Positions 16,153-24,617 are shown, counted from the first letter of the stretch. The stretch is 32,809 bases of DNA from Lachnospiraceae bacterium UBA1818 (GCA_904419285.1 CAJFQZ010000024.1:1-32809); one strand, 5' to 3'. Made by a program: numbers and translations. The notes: generated from the sequence alone by a model not told the origin.

Positions 16153-16399
16153 TCATCTTACATATACAATATAATCATCTTTCCGCGGCTTTGCCGCCGG
16201 CGCCTCTCCATCCGGATATCCCAGGATACAGTGTCCCACGCCTCTATAATCTCCTTCGATCCCCCATTTATGCAGAAGCTCTGCAGAACTCTCCCAGCGG
16301 GTCATTCGTCTTGCGCGTCTGCAGGAACTGCTCCCGCAGGCTGCTGTCATGAAGCGCCTTATTCTGGATCTCATCCAGCATCTCTACCGTATTCTTCAT
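16153..16399 (-). pseudogene. remnant: unidentified N-terminus joined to a nitroreductase C-terminus
   Basis: Two minus-strand fragments in different frames meet near 16270-16290. Upstream, an ATG at 16399 opens a 43-codon frame (MKNTVEMLDEIQNKALHD and on) that stops at 16268; I do not recognise it. Downstream, 16153-16278 encodes the typical C-terminus of a nitroreductase-family flavoprotein (GIEGDYRGVGHCILGYPDG, then KPRKDDYI and the stop). The flavin-binding body of the nitroreductase, about 120-150 residues, is missing. An internal deletion that fused two genes out of frame explains this best. Confidence 0.7.
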
Positions 16400-16434
16400 C
16401 ACACTGCCCCTTTCAACCGAATCCTCTTTTCAAG

Positions 16435-16959
16435 TCACACAATGTCAATCTGACAGGATTTCATCGCCTCCAGCGCCCTCTCATGGCTCTCCGGTGTCAC
16501 TCCGGCGCAGCAGGAGGCATCCACATGAATCTCAGCCTCCGGGAGATTTGCCTTCAGAAGAAGCGCATTGGAGATCACGCAGATATCTGTACAGACGCCG
16601 ATGAGGGTAATCTCCTCCACACCCGCCTCATCATCCAGCTCCTTCACATACGATCCGAGCTCCACGCTCCCGAACGTCGGCTTGTCGATCCTGACAGCCG
16701 CTTTTTCATCCAGCAGCGCATCGATCTCTCTGCGGATCTTCCATCCTTCTGTACCTTTCACGCAATGGATCACCGGAAGATGTCTTCCTTCCTCTGTATT
16801 CAGGTAATCCTCCGAGTGGGTGTCTCTCGTCGCGATGACCCTTCCTTCAAAGCTGCGGATTCTCTCCATAACCGCCGGTACGACCGCCTCCGCTTCCGCC
16901 GTCCCGAGAGATCCGTCGATAAAATCATTCTGCATATCAACAACTACCAGAACCTTCAT
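16435..16959 (-). CDS. isochorismatase-family cysteine hydrolase (nicotinamidase-like)
   Basis: A 174-residue cytoplasmic hydrolase. The catalytic triad can be read as Asp8 (VVDMQNDF), Lys93 (RIDKPTFGS) and Cys127 (GVCTDICVISNA); a cis-peptide-like VCTD turn precedes the cysteine. The residues DTHSEDY resemble the metal-binding segment of nicotinamidases, but His/Asp spacing is only partly conserved, so the substrate (nicotinamide or another amide) is uncertain. GGGAGG lies 6 nt before the ATG. The start overlaps the stop of the glycosylase gene by 4 nt, so the two form an operon. Confidence 0.88.
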   Translation of the reverse strand: MKVLVVVDMQNDFIDGSLGTAEAEAVVPAVMERIRSFEGRVIATRDTHSEDYLNTEEGRHLPVIHCVKGTEGWKIRREIDALLDEKAAVRIDKPTFGSVELGSYVKELDDEAGVEEITLIGVCTDICVISNALLLKANLPEAEIHVDASCCAGVTPESHERALEAMKSCQIDIV

Positions 16960-17771
16960 TTTCTTCCTCCCTTCAGGTCATAGTAAAATATGTACTGCTG
17001 CATTACTCCCGCACATCCTCGATACTGTTCGAACGGGAATCCGTCTCGGTAATGTTCATCCAGCACCTTCTGTATATGCGTGTCGACAGGGAAAGCATCC
17101 ATCTGATGCAGTGCAAAAAGACAGATGCAGTCCGCGACCTTCCTTCCGATCCCGGGAAGTTTCATAAGCTCTTCCCGTGCCCTGCCATATTCCATCTCCG
17201 GCAGCTCTGCAAGAGAAATGTCTCCGGCTGCGATCATCCGGGCACTTCCGCAGATATATCTGCTCCGATAACCGAGCTTCAGCTCCCGCAGTTCTTCCTC
17301 CGCAGCAGATGCGAGGGCATTTACATCCGGGAATGCATAATATGCCGTTCCGTCCGGCTTCCGGCACTCCCGGCCGTACCGCTCGCTCAGGGCCCGGATC
17401 AGCCCTTTGATCCGGCGGATATTATTCTGCTGGGACAGAATGAACGTGATGATCATCTCCCATGTATCCTGCTTCAAAATACGAATTCCGCTCCCGAACT
17501 CTGCCGCTTCAGCGAGATACTGATCTTCTCTGCTGATCTGTTTCAGATAGCTGTCATAATCTGTCCCCAGATCAAAATAATCCTGCCAGAAATCCTTATA
17601 TTCCTCTTCCGAACAGGAAAGGACTGTCTCCTTCTTTCCAGCCTCTATCCCCAGCCAGCGGTCCCCGGCGACCAGCTCATAAGTATTCCCGCCCGCCTGA
17701 TCGAGTCGGAAACACTGCCCTGATTCGCAGATCTGAGGAATCGAAAACCGGCAGTTCTCTATTGTAACCAT
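16956..17771 (-). CDS. OGG1-type 8-oxoguanine DNA glycosylase / AP lyase
   Basis: A 271-residue base-excision repair enzyme. The N-terminal OGG domain (about 5-105, with ESGQCFRLDQ) is followed by the HhH-GPD fold: FILSQQNNI, the hairpin KLPGIGRKVADCICLFA with catalytic Lys211, and Asp230 in FPVDTHI. The Lys-Asp pair makes it a bifunctional glycosylase/lyase expected to remove 8-oxoguanine. A promoter lies about 70 bp upstream, and the hydrolase gene overlaps its stop codon, so it heads a two-gene operon. Confidence 0.92.
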   Translation of the reverse strand: MVTIENCRFSIPQICESGQCFRLDQAGGNTYELVAGDRWLGIEAGKKETVLSCSEEEYKDFWQDYFDLGTDYDSYLKQISREDQYLAEAAEFGSGIRILKQDTWEMIITFILSQQNNIRRIKGLIRALSERYGRECRKPDGTAYYAFPDVNALASAAEEELRELKLGYRSRYICGSARMIAAGDISLAELPEMEYGRAREELMKLPGIGRKVADCICLFALHQMDAFPVDTHIQKVLDEHYRDGFPFEQYRGCAGVMQQYIFYYDLKGGRK

Positions 17772-17839
17772 AAGCTGCTCCTGTCATCTGTATTCAGCTC
17801 CGGTCTGCAGCATCTTCCTGCTTTCCGGAGATACGACTC

Positions 17840-17869
17840 ATTATAACACTTTTTCATCTTCACCTACAA
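17840..17869 (-). promoter_or_regulatory. promoter of the glycosylase-hydrolase operon
   Basis: Minus strand: -35 TTGTAG (17864-17869), 18-nt spacer, consensus -10 TATAAT (17840-17845), giving a leader of about 60 nt. Confidence 0.5.
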
Positions 17870-17891
17870 GCCTGCTCAGTCTCTTCGAAGG

Positions 17892-19271
17892 TCACCCCTC
17901 CAGCGTCTGCTGAATGATGCTCCGCATGATTTCTTCCGTCATCTGTCCGGGCACATACCCATAGATAAAGCCTTCCTTATCGATCATAAAAGTCGTCGGG
18001 AATGCAGTAATGCCGTACCAGTTGAACATATCATATCCCGTATCCATCAGGACAGGATAAGTATACCCGTTCTCTTCCAGGAACTGTGCGATCTCCTCCG
18101 CACTTCCTTCCTGTCCCATTCCAGGTGCCGCGGCGCCGAGGATAACGACCTCTGCCGCATCTCCCTGCGCGGAATACTCCTCATAAAGCTTCTGGATATC
18201 CGGCAGTTCCGCCCTGCACGGGCCGCACCATGTCGCCCAGAAATTAAGAAATACAACCTTCCCCCTGTATTCTGAGAGAGTATGTGTGTTTCCATACTGG
18301 TCTGTCAGTTCAAAGTCATATGCTGCCGTTTTCCTGTCTGTGCTCCCGCTGTCCTCTTTCCCTTCAGACGGCTGAGCGGCATCTGCATTCCCGGCTGTGC
18401 TGCCATCCTGCCCCTTATCTGAATCCGTTTTCGAACCTTCATCCGAATCCGTATTCTGCCCGCGGTCCGGATCTCCGGGCGCACCTTCTTCTGTATCTGT
18501 CTGAGCAGGAGCATTTTCCTGTACTGACGACAGGTATCCCGTAATATTGTTCATCGTACCGGTGAACATGAGAATCCCCATAAATACCATGAGGACGCCG
18601 CCCGCTTTGACAGTATACCTGACCGCGGTCCTGTGTCTTCTGAAGAATCCCAGAAGTTTTGCCGTGAAGATCCCCGCTGCCAGAAAAGGCAGGATAAATC
18701 CCAGAGTATATACGCCGATCAGCAGAAATCCCTTTGCGCTCGTCTGCGCGCTCCCGGCCATCAGAAGAACGCTGGCAAGAGCCGGTCCCACGCACGGTGT
18801 CCATGCGAAACTGAACGTAAATCCCATGATCAGTGCAGTCACCGGGGACATTGTCATCCGCTCGAGATGCAGCGGGATCCTGTGTTCCTCGCTGAGCAGG
18901 CGTGTCCTGCCGAAGAGTCCGAGCTGATACAGTCCGAAAAGGATCACGATGATCCCGCCGATCCGCGCGATCAGATCCCTCTGTTCTTTCAAAAATGTAC
19001 CCGCCGCCGAAGCTCCAAGCCCGAGAATAAAGAACGCGGCACTGATGCCCAGAGCAAAAAACAGAACGCGGAGAAACAGACGGACTCCTCCGCCTTTCTT
19101 CGCGTCATTTTCTGCAGTATCGCTGCCGGATGCACTCTCCGCGCCCAGCCCTCCGGAAAGATATCCCAGGTATAAGGGCACCAACGGAAGGACGCATGGA
19201 GAGAAAAAGCTCAGTATCCCCTGCAGGAATACTGTCAAAGCCGAAATCCCGGTTTCAATCGTAAATCCCAT
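17892..19271 (-). CDS. CcdA-type membrane reductase fused to a TlpA/ResA thioredoxin
   Basis: A 459-residue fusion. Residues 1-245 form a CcdA/DsbD-beta domain with about six helices and the conserved cysteines Cys26 (SPCVLPL) and Cys160 (TPCVGP) that pass electrons across the membrane. Residues about 254-315 are a low-complexity Asp/Gly/Ser/Thr/Gln linker. Residues 316-459 are a thioredoxin-like domain of the TlpA/ResA type with WCGPC (348-352). The fused domain should lie outside the membrane and receive the electrons directly, reducing extracytoplasmic disulfides; peptide methionine sulfoxide reductase and exported thiol proteins are possible clients. Transcribed alone as far as can be seen. 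Confidence 0.93.
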   Translation of the reverse strand: MGFTIETGISALTVFLQGILSFFSPCVLPLVPLYLGYLSGGLGAESASGSDTAENDAKKGGGVRLFLRVLFFALGISAAFFILGLGASAAGTFLKEQRDLIARIGGIIVILFGLYQLGLFGRTRLLSEEHRIPLHLERMTMSPVTALIMGFTFSFAWTPCVGPALASVLLMAGSAQTSAKGFLLIGVYTLGFILPFLAAGIFTAKLLGFFRRHRTAVRYTVKAGGVLMVFMGILMFTGTMNNITGYLSSVQENAPAQTDTEEGAPGDPDRGQNTDSDEGSKTDSDKGQDGSTAGNADAAQPSEGKEDSGSTDRKTAAYDFELTDQYGNTHTLSEYRGKVVFLNFWATWCGPCRAELPDIQKLYEEYSAQGDAAEVVILGAAAPGMGQEGSAEEIAQFLEENGYTYPVLMDTGYDMFNWYGITAFPTTFMIDKEGFIYGYVPGQMTEEIMRSIIQQTLEG

Positions 19272-19369
19272 ATCAATAAATGTCTCCTGTCGATTTTGAG
19301 CCAGTATATCATACTTTTCCGAAACAGAACAGCCGGAATTTTAAAAAGGCTGCAGACAGGCCATCACGA

Positions 19370-20047
19370 TCACACTCTTTCCAGCAGCCAGCGTATCCCC
19401 GCCGCCGTACGTTTTTCCGCATCCTGATAGTGGTTCCCGGGATTCATCTGAAGGATCGTATCGATCCCTTTCTCGCTGTAATACTTTTCCATCTTCTCTG
19501 TATTCTCCTGCACGGTTTTCATAAGAGGACTGCGTGTTTTCGCCTCTCTGCTTCCCAGCGAAAAATACAGATGATCCGGTATCCGTTTCATGGTATGCGA
19601 GGAAATATATTCTGTGATCCCGGGGTACCACAGGGAACCGGACATGCTGGCGGCTCTCGAAAAAAGGTCTGTCTGATACAGAGAATACAGGGAAAAGAGT
19701 CCTGCAAGGGAGTATCCTGCTATACCGCGCCACAGCACGGTTCCCCTGATCTCTTTTTCCGCCTCCGGTATGATCCTGCCAATTAAAAAATTCAGATAAT
19801 CGTCTGCTCCTCCCGTACACGGTTCTGCATTCTTGAAAACCGGAGGGATCTTCCAAGGCGACATATCATGGTTCCACTTCAGGCCGCTGACAGATACGAG
19901 CGTAAACGGCGGACAGCCTTCATCCCTGAGAATGCGCAGCACCTGCTCCCCTTCTCCATCGAAAGTATTGAGATAGATCACCGGACGGTCCGGTTCATCG
20001 CACGGATAGACGGAGATCTGTTTTTCTTTTATCTTAAACTGAGTCAT
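19370..20047 (-). CDS. Fes/BesA-like alpha/beta-hydrolase esterase
   Basis: A 225-residue esterase of the esterase-D/PF00756 type. The nucleophile elbow is GYSLAG, followed by LFSRAASMSGSLWYPG, and the C-terminal histidine is in NPGNHYQD. This pattern matches enzymes that hydrolyse ferric catecholate siderophores (IroE, BesA), and the Fur/PerR-like palindrome in front agrees with an iron link. No siderophore uptake genes are adjacent, so a general acyl esterase is also possible. The start at 20047 is chosen since the longer frame to 20101 runs through the promoter; GGGAAG lies 6 nt upstream. Confidence 0.82.
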   Translation of the reverse strand: MTQFKIKEKQISVYPCDEPDRPVIYLNTFDGEGEQVLRILRDEGCPPFTLVSVSGLKWNHDMSPWKIPPVFKNAEPCTGGADDYLNFLIGRIIPEAEKEIRGTVLWRGIAGYSLAGLFSLYSLYQTDLFSRAASMSGSLWYPGITEYISSHTMKRIPDHLYFSLGSREAKTRSPLMKTVQENTEKMEKYYSEKGIDTILQMNPGNHYQDAEKRTAAGIRWLLERV

Positions 20048-20076
20048 ATTTGTCTTCCCGCCTCCCTTATAACAGT

Positions 20077-20098
20077 TTCTATAATAATGATTATAGAA
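20077..20098 (-). promoter_or_regulatory. Fur/PerR-like operator over the esterase promoter
   Basis: A 22-bp palindrome with 9-bp perfect arms, TTCTATAAT-CATT-ATTATAGAA on the minus strand. It contains ATAATCATTAT, the core of the Fur box, and matches the PerR box closely. The TATAAT inside it can serve as -10, with TTGATT 16 nt upstream as -35. Binding there would block transcription of the esterase gene. Confidence 0.55.
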
Positions 20099-20158
20099 CA
20101 CCGGAGTCAGAAATCAAATGCTTTTCGCCCTGTCAAAGATCACTCGGTGTATCCCTTT

Positions 20159-21568
20159 CTACTTCCAGATTCCCCGTTTCTTTCGGATCGTATAGTACAT
20201 GCTGTTCTCCATCGCCAGTACTTTCTCCATCGGAACACTCTTGAATACCGGCATTTTCATCTTATATTTGATCCAGAAGAAGGAATACACTGCCAGGATC
20301 AGGAAAGTGATCCCGGTCACCAGCCAGATCATGTTCCTCTCCGCCGGATCGGTTGAAATATTCAGGATCATATATGCCGTCCCGGCAATACCGATCAGCG
20401 GGAACAGTGGTCCGCATGGCACTTTGAAAGACCGCGGCGCCTTCGGCAGGCGTCTTCTCAAGATCAGCACGTCAATATGGGCTAAGATATAGGATATCAT
20501 CCAGAACACTGATCCGACCAGTATGAGGAATGAGATCGCGTCTGCCGATCCGTCGCTGAGCGCGGCGAACACAAAGATAAATACACTGACAAAGATCACA
20601 CCGAAGTACGGAACATTATGTCGGTTTGTCTTTGCAAATATTCTTGGCATCATATTCATCTTCGCCATTCCCTGGCAGATCCCGGACAGTCCGTTGACTG
20701 TAGAATTCTGCGTACTCACTACGGCCAGCGCTGAAACCAGGGTCATCCAGATCCGCCCTGCCGATCCCAGGAGATTTTCCCCGTAAAGGAGATGAGGAGC
20801 TGCTGAATCTGCAAGTTCTCCCCAGGGCGTATAGTTATGAAATCCCAGCACCATGACCGACTGCACCACGCAGATCAAACCCAGTCCGATCATCATTCCC
20901 AGAGGGACATTTCTTTTGGCATTTCTGACGTTTTTCGACACAGGGATCACGTACTCCGCTCCGATAAACAGCCAGAAGGCCACTGCGATCATTGAGACAA
21001 CTCCTTTAAAATCGGAGGCCATATTATAGGGCTGCACTACTTCCTGTCCGGTTCCAAGGCCGAGCATGCCGATGATTCCGAGGACTAACATGGATCCTAC
21101 CAGCAGAAAGGCTACAACATCCTGAATTTTTGCAAACATATCCACACCATAAAGGTTTGCGATCATGACGATCACTGTCATGATCAGTGTGTAGGCAAGG
21201 CTCGGGATGGGAAGTTTGATCGTCGTTGCCATTGCATAGGAAAAAATGGAGGCTTCTACGCCGCAGGACATTATATTGCAGATAAGATATCCTCCCACCA
21301 TGGAGATCAGCGTAGGAAATGGTCCCATAGACGTCAGTGTATACTGCGCCAGGCCCCCTGTCGTATTCGGCATCAGAGCGTTCAGCTCAGACAGGGAAGC
21401 CACTGTGGTCATATTCAAAAGACATGCGATCACCATCGCTCCGATAAAAGTGACTCCGATGGCTCCTGCGCCCTGCCCGAGGGACACAAGACAGCTTGTT
21501 GCTATGACCAGTCCTACCGATATAGAGATCACGCTCCGGAGTCCAAGTGTTTTTTCTTTCTCATTCAT
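20159..21568 (-). CDS. APC-superfamily amino acid permease
   Basis: A 469-residue inner-membrane transporter with about twelve helices. The glycine-rich first helix (VGLVIATSCLVSLGQGAGAIG) is broken in the APC manner, and the helix 3-4 region and C-terminal hydrophobic pairs fit the family. AAAGGA lies 9 nt before the ATG. It follows the PII gene after a 100-bp gap that holds a hairpin, and is the last gene of the amine-oxidation locus. I infer that it imports the substrate of the flavoenzymes upstream and that PII may control it; the substrate is not readable from the sequence. Confidence 0.92.
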   Translation of the reverse strand: MNEKEKTLGLRSVISISVGLVIATSCLVSLGQGAGAIGVTFIGAMVIACLLNMTTVASLSELNALMPNTTGGLAQYTLTSMGPFPTLISMVGGYLICNIMSCGVEASIFSYAMATTIKLPIPSLAYTLIMTVIVMIANLYGVDMFAKIQDVVAFLLVGSMLVLGIIGMLGLGTGQEVVQPYNMASDFKGVVSMIAVAFWLFIGAEYVIPVSKNVRNAKRNVPLGMMIGLGLICVVQSVMVLGFHNYTPWGELADSAAPHLLYGENLLGSAGRIWMTLVSALAVVSTQNSTVNGLSGICQGMAKMNMMPRIFAKTNRHNVPYFGVIFVSVFIFVFAALSDGSADAISFLILVGSVFWMISYILAHIDVLILRRRLPKAPRSFKVPCGPLFPLIGIAGTAYMILNISTDPAERNMIWLVTGITFLILAVYSFFWIKYKMKMPVFKSVPMEKVLAMENSMYYTIRKKRGIWK

Positions 21569-21609
21569 GAGCTCTCATCCTTTCTTTCCGCAAATAAAAT
21601 AGAAACGCC

Positions 21610-21648
21610 GGCATATCAGGCCCACCTCGTTGTGAGATCTGATATGCC
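21610..21648 (-). terminator. intercistronic hairpin between the PII and permease genes
   Basis: Perfect 10-bp arms (GGCATATCAG at 21610-21619 with 21639-21648) and a 19-nt loop, followed on the minus strand by GGCGTTTCTATTTTATTT. The tail is not a clean U run, so it may be a partial terminator that lowers permease expression or a processing site. Confidence 0.5.
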
Positions 21649-21669
21649 AGCCTTATGTGACTCTGCATT

Positions 21670-22014
21670 TTAAAGAGCATCTATTCCTTCGTCCCCGGTG
21701 CGGACCCGGATCACGTTCGTAATGTCGTAAATAAAGATCTTGCCGTCGCCGATATGACCGGTATAAAGTTCCTGTTTGATAAGTTCTACGATCTTCGGTA
21801 CCTTCTCCTTTTCCACTACGATCGCGATCTGCTGTTTCGGAAGGAGCTCCATCTCATAGTTTTCATCAACCTCGTACTCTTTCGTCCCCTTCTCGATCCC
21901 GCAGCCGAGTACCTGCGTCACTGTCATTCCTCTTACTCCCGCCCTGCTCAGGGCAGCCTTAAGCCCGTTGAACTTAGACATCCCGGTAATAATCTCAATT
22001 CTCGCCAATTCCAT
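21670..22014 (-). CDS. PII-family nitrogen signalling protein
   Basis: A 114-residue PII protein. The T-loop spans about 37-56 and keeps the tyrosine equivalent to GlnB Tyr51 (Tyr53, in ENYEMELLPK). The B-loop TGHIGDGKIF and the C-terminal RVRTGDEG that bind ATP/ADP are intact, so it should sense energy and 2-oxoglutarate. The start at 22014 is chosen for homology and the AGAGGT site; its first codons overlap the AraC fragment. PII genes normally sit next to amtB or glnA; here the partner is an APC permease and an amino-acid oxidation gene set, which suggests a nitrogen-linked control of that transporter. Confidence 0.93.
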   Translation of the reverse strand: MELARIEIITGMSKFNGLKAALSRAGVRGMTVTQVLGCGIEKGTKEYEVDENYEMELLPKQQIAIVVEKEKVPKIVELIKQELYTGHIGDGKIFIYDITNVIRVRTGDEGIDAL

Positions 22015-22412
22015 AACTGTCAACCTCTCTTTCGTCACAATTGATCTGTTCTGCTTTTCTGCTGATAAGTTTTCTATATTTTTCCGGCGTTGTTCCCGCA
22101 AACATCCTGAAATCCTTCATCATGTGGGACTGATCATAATATCCGCAGCTCAGGGCAGCTTCCTGGCTTCCGCCTTTTCCTGCATTTTCTCCGATCCTGT
22201 TCAGAAGTGCCTGAAACCGGATGAAGCGCTCGAATTCTTTCGGCGAGATCCCATGGATCTGCCGGAAAACTCTTCGGATGTAGCACTCGGAATATCCTGT
22301 CTCCCGGCTGAGCATCTGGATGGTAATGCTGCCGCTGGTCGCATAGATCCTCTTTCTCATATACTCTTCCAGTTTGGAAAGCGTATCTTTGATCCGGCTT
22401 TTTCTGTTTCCT
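21995..22412 (-). pseudogene. AraC-type regulator, C-terminal HTH half only
   Basis: The frame encodes the two helix-turn-helix motifs of an AraC regulator (SITIQMLSRETGYSECYIRRVF, abbreviated here to its key residues, and ALSCGYYDQSHMMKDF) and ends with the family tail TTPEKYRK. The ligand-binding N-terminal half is missing: homology begins at about 22410, exactly where the cyclodeaminase-like gene on the same strand loses its own homology, in another frame. A deletion therefore joined the two genes. Possible internal starts exist, so a free DNA-binding domain could still be made. It overlaps the PII gene by 20 nt. Confidence 0.75.
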
Positions 22413-23069
22413 ATCACTGTCCCTGACCGCGCTCTCCACGGTATCGCATATTTCAATATTCTTAATCTGAGGCAGCTTCTCTCTCACAAATGCGGTAAAG
22501 GAATCCATCGACTTTTTTCCGCGCCCCTTAATCTTCACTGTATCCAGATTCGGGCACACGCTGACGAATGCCTCGAGAGAGGTCTTTCCCATCACACCAG
22601 GTCCGATGATTGCAGCCACTTTGGAGTCTTTCCTTGCAAGATATTTAGCCCCTACCCCCGGGATACCGCCCGTACGGTATGCACTCAGAAGATTGGCTGA
22701 CATAAGCGCGAGCGGCGCGCCGGTATCTTTGTCATTGAGCATCATCATCAGGATGGACCGCGGAAGCCCTTTTTTCTTATTTTCTACATTTGAGCCGTAC
22801 CACTTCATCCCCGCCATCTGATACCGCCCGCCAAGATAGGCCGGCATCGCCATGAAACGGCGGTCATCCGCGTTTTTCGGCATTCCCGGGAATTTAGGAT
22901 CATCCGGGAATGTGATCATACATCCGTGGGAATTGTGATTCTCCCCGCCCATCACATAGTCTCCTTTATACAGAGTGATCAGCAGATCTTCCATCACATC
23001 CACACATTCTTTCATATCCTCTACTCCGGCTTTGATCATATCCGGCTCACTTAAGTACAAAAAATCCAT
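22413..23069 (-). pseudogene. ornithine-cyclodeaminase-family protein, truncated by deletion
   Basis: The first 219 codons are good family sequence (MDFLYLSEPDMIKAG start, MAMPAYLGGR, MKWYGSN, ANLLSAYRTGG and the Rossmann motif IGPGVMGKTSLEAF). After AVRDSD the frame enters unrelated sequence that is the out-of-frame shadow of an AraC gene and runs on to a stop at 22134. About 100-140 residues of the NAD-binding half are lost. Relatives are called ornithine cyclodeaminase or tyramine oxidase subunit B and may act in amine or imino-acid metabolism. AGGAGAGGAAAGGT stands before the ATG, so the fragment may still be translated. Confidence 0.78.
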
Positions 23070-23138
23070 ACCTTTCCTCTCCTTTCAGTATACCATGCTG
23101 CTTTCCTTTTTTACTTCGTCATTTGTCACAAAATTTTA

Positions 23139-24266
23139 TCAGATTACCGCGCGAAAGCGGTCATAATGAAAAGCTGAAATATCCAGCGTCGTTTTCTCTT
23201 CCCTTGCAGCTTCCGACAGGAGCTTCCCTACGATCGGGGATATCCCGAATCCATGCCCTGTAAAGGCACATGCCAGGATCAGCCCCGGGACCTCTTCCAC
23301 ATTTCCGATCACCGGAACCCCGTCAATACATACATCTTCATACCCTGCCCATGTCCTTACGATCTTGGCTTCCGCAAGCCTTGGAATGTATTTCATGATT
23401 CCCCGGCAGATGCAGGAGGCAGTGATACTTGAAGTCTGGCTGCGTCCATCGCCCAGCGCAGTCTTCTCAAATCCGGACTCGCCTCCGAACACAAAGGATC
23501 CGTGCTCAGTCTGGTGTCCGTAAAAATCTGCATCCGCCGTCCCGAGCATCTGAGGGAACATTTCCGGCTCTGCCTCCGTAACGAGCGCTTCGATCAATTC
23601 ATTCGTCATGGGGATATCGATCCCGACCGTTCTCGTGATCCTCCGGGTGGCATATCCTGCCGCCACAATGACTTTCTCACCTTCAAAAACATTTTTCTGT
23701 GTGATCACCTTCCGAAGCTTTCCTTTTACCTTCCGCAGCTCCTTTACGGACTCTCCTGTATAGAACTGCACCCCCAGCCTTCGCGCGGCTCTATAATATC
23801 CGAGAGTCGTTATAAGAGGATTGGCATGTCCGTCGGTCGGGCACCAGCTTGCGCCGATCACTTCCTCGCTGAGATATGGATTGATCTCCCTCACCTCGTT
23901 TCCGTCGATCATGTGCACTTCAAGGCCGCATGCGGCCGCCCGGTCTGTCAGGCCTTGGAGGATCTCCAGATGCCGGTCCGTCTTGCCGAGCCTTAAGTTG
24001 CCTTCCTTGTGATACTCCACATTGACCCCCAGTTCATCGGAAAGATGAGGCCACATCTTCTCGACTGCGTACATGGCAAGAGGAAGCTCCCGTGGATCAC
24101 GTCCCGACTGGCGCACACCACCGCCATTCCTTCCGGAACCTCCGTTCCCTATGCTTTCGTCCTGCTCAAGAACGATGACAGAGGTTCCCTTTTTCGCCAG
24201 ATAATAGGCTGCCGCGCATCCGATCACACCGCCGCCTACAATGATCACATCAGCTGTATTATTCAT
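23139..24266 (-). CDS. DAO-family FAD oxidoreductase (HcnC / amino-acid oxidase-like)
   Basis: A 375-residue flavoprotein. The Rossmann FAD motif VIIVGGGVIGCAAAYYLAK is at about 8-26, followed by the DAO-family GRNGGGVRQSGRD loop, and the C-terminal GHGFGISPIVGK contacts FAD. In HcnABC-like and D-hydroxyproline dehydrogenase complexes this is the subunit that oxidises an amino or imino acid such as glycine, sarcosine or hydroxyproline. The start at 24266 is chosen because GGAGGG lies 8 nt upstream; it overlaps the BFD-like gene by 8 nt. With the three neighbours it should form a heteromeric dehydrogenase. Confidence 0.9.
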   Translation of the reverse strand: MNNTADVIIVGGGVIGCAAAYYLAKKGTSVIVLEQDESIGNGGSGRNGGGVRQSGRDPRELPLAMYAVEKMWPHLSDELGVNVEYHKEGNLRLGKTDRHLEILQGLTDRAAACGLEVHMIDGNEVREINPYLSEEVIGASWCPTDGHANPLITTLGYYRAARRLGVQFYTGESVKELRKVKGKLRKVITQKNVFEGEKVIVAAGYATRRITRTVGIDIPMTNELIEALVTEAEPEMFPQMLGTADADFYGHQTEHGSFVFGGESGFEKTALGDGRSQTSSITASCICRGIMKYIPRLAEAKIVRTWAGYEDVCIDGVPVIGNVEEVPGLILACAFTGHGFGISPIVGKLLSEAAREEKTTLDISAFHYDRFRAVI

Positions 24267-24588
24267 GATCTGCTCCCTCCTTTGCATAGATCCTCATCTC
24301 AAGCGGCCTCATGGGCGCCCTTGACGTTGCCGGTTCCAGGACATCCGGCGGGACCTGAAGTTCCTTTGCTACGATCCTCTTTACCAGTCTGGCGCAGGTC
24401 TGCCCCTGGCACAGCCCCATTCCGCACCTTAAATATCTTCTGATCTCGGCAATTGTGTACATCCCGTCGTGTACTGCCTTTCGGATCTCTCCTTTCGTCA
24501 CCTCTTCACACCTGCAGATGATCCTGTCGTCATCCGGTTCAGGTATGTATGCTCCGAGCTGATCGCTTCTGTCGTATATATTTTCCAT
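24259..24588 (-). CDS. BFD-like [2Fe-2S] protein
   Basis: A 109-residue protein with the BFD-type cluster ligands CxC (Cys25, Cys27) and CGMGLC (Cys55, Cys60), followed by QGQTC. These small domains bridge electrons between the two flavoprotein subunits of HcnABC-like complexes, where they are often fused to the large subunit; here the domain is separate. The ATG at 24588 follows GAGGG at 8 nt; a GTG at 24603 is the alternative. It overlaps the next gene. Confidence 0.88.
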   Translation of the reverse strand: MENIYDRSDQLGAYIPEPDDDRIICRCEEVTKGEIRKAVHDGMYTIAEIRRYLRCGMGLCQGQTCARLVKRIVAKELQVPPDVLEPATSRAPMRPLEMRIYAKEGADHE

Positions 24589-24617
24589 AATGTCATCCCT
24601 CACCTTTCACTGAAGAT

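Noticed and set aside
16081-16983. Plus-strand frame of 300 codons
   Set aside because: It is antisense to the isochorismatase gene and nitroreductase remnant, with no start signal and no family similarity.
22134-22412. C-terminal extension of the cyclodeaminase-like frame as real protein
   Set aside because: It is the shifted-frame shadow of genuine AraC HTH sequence; basic and proline-rich, with no resemblance to the NAD-binding half.
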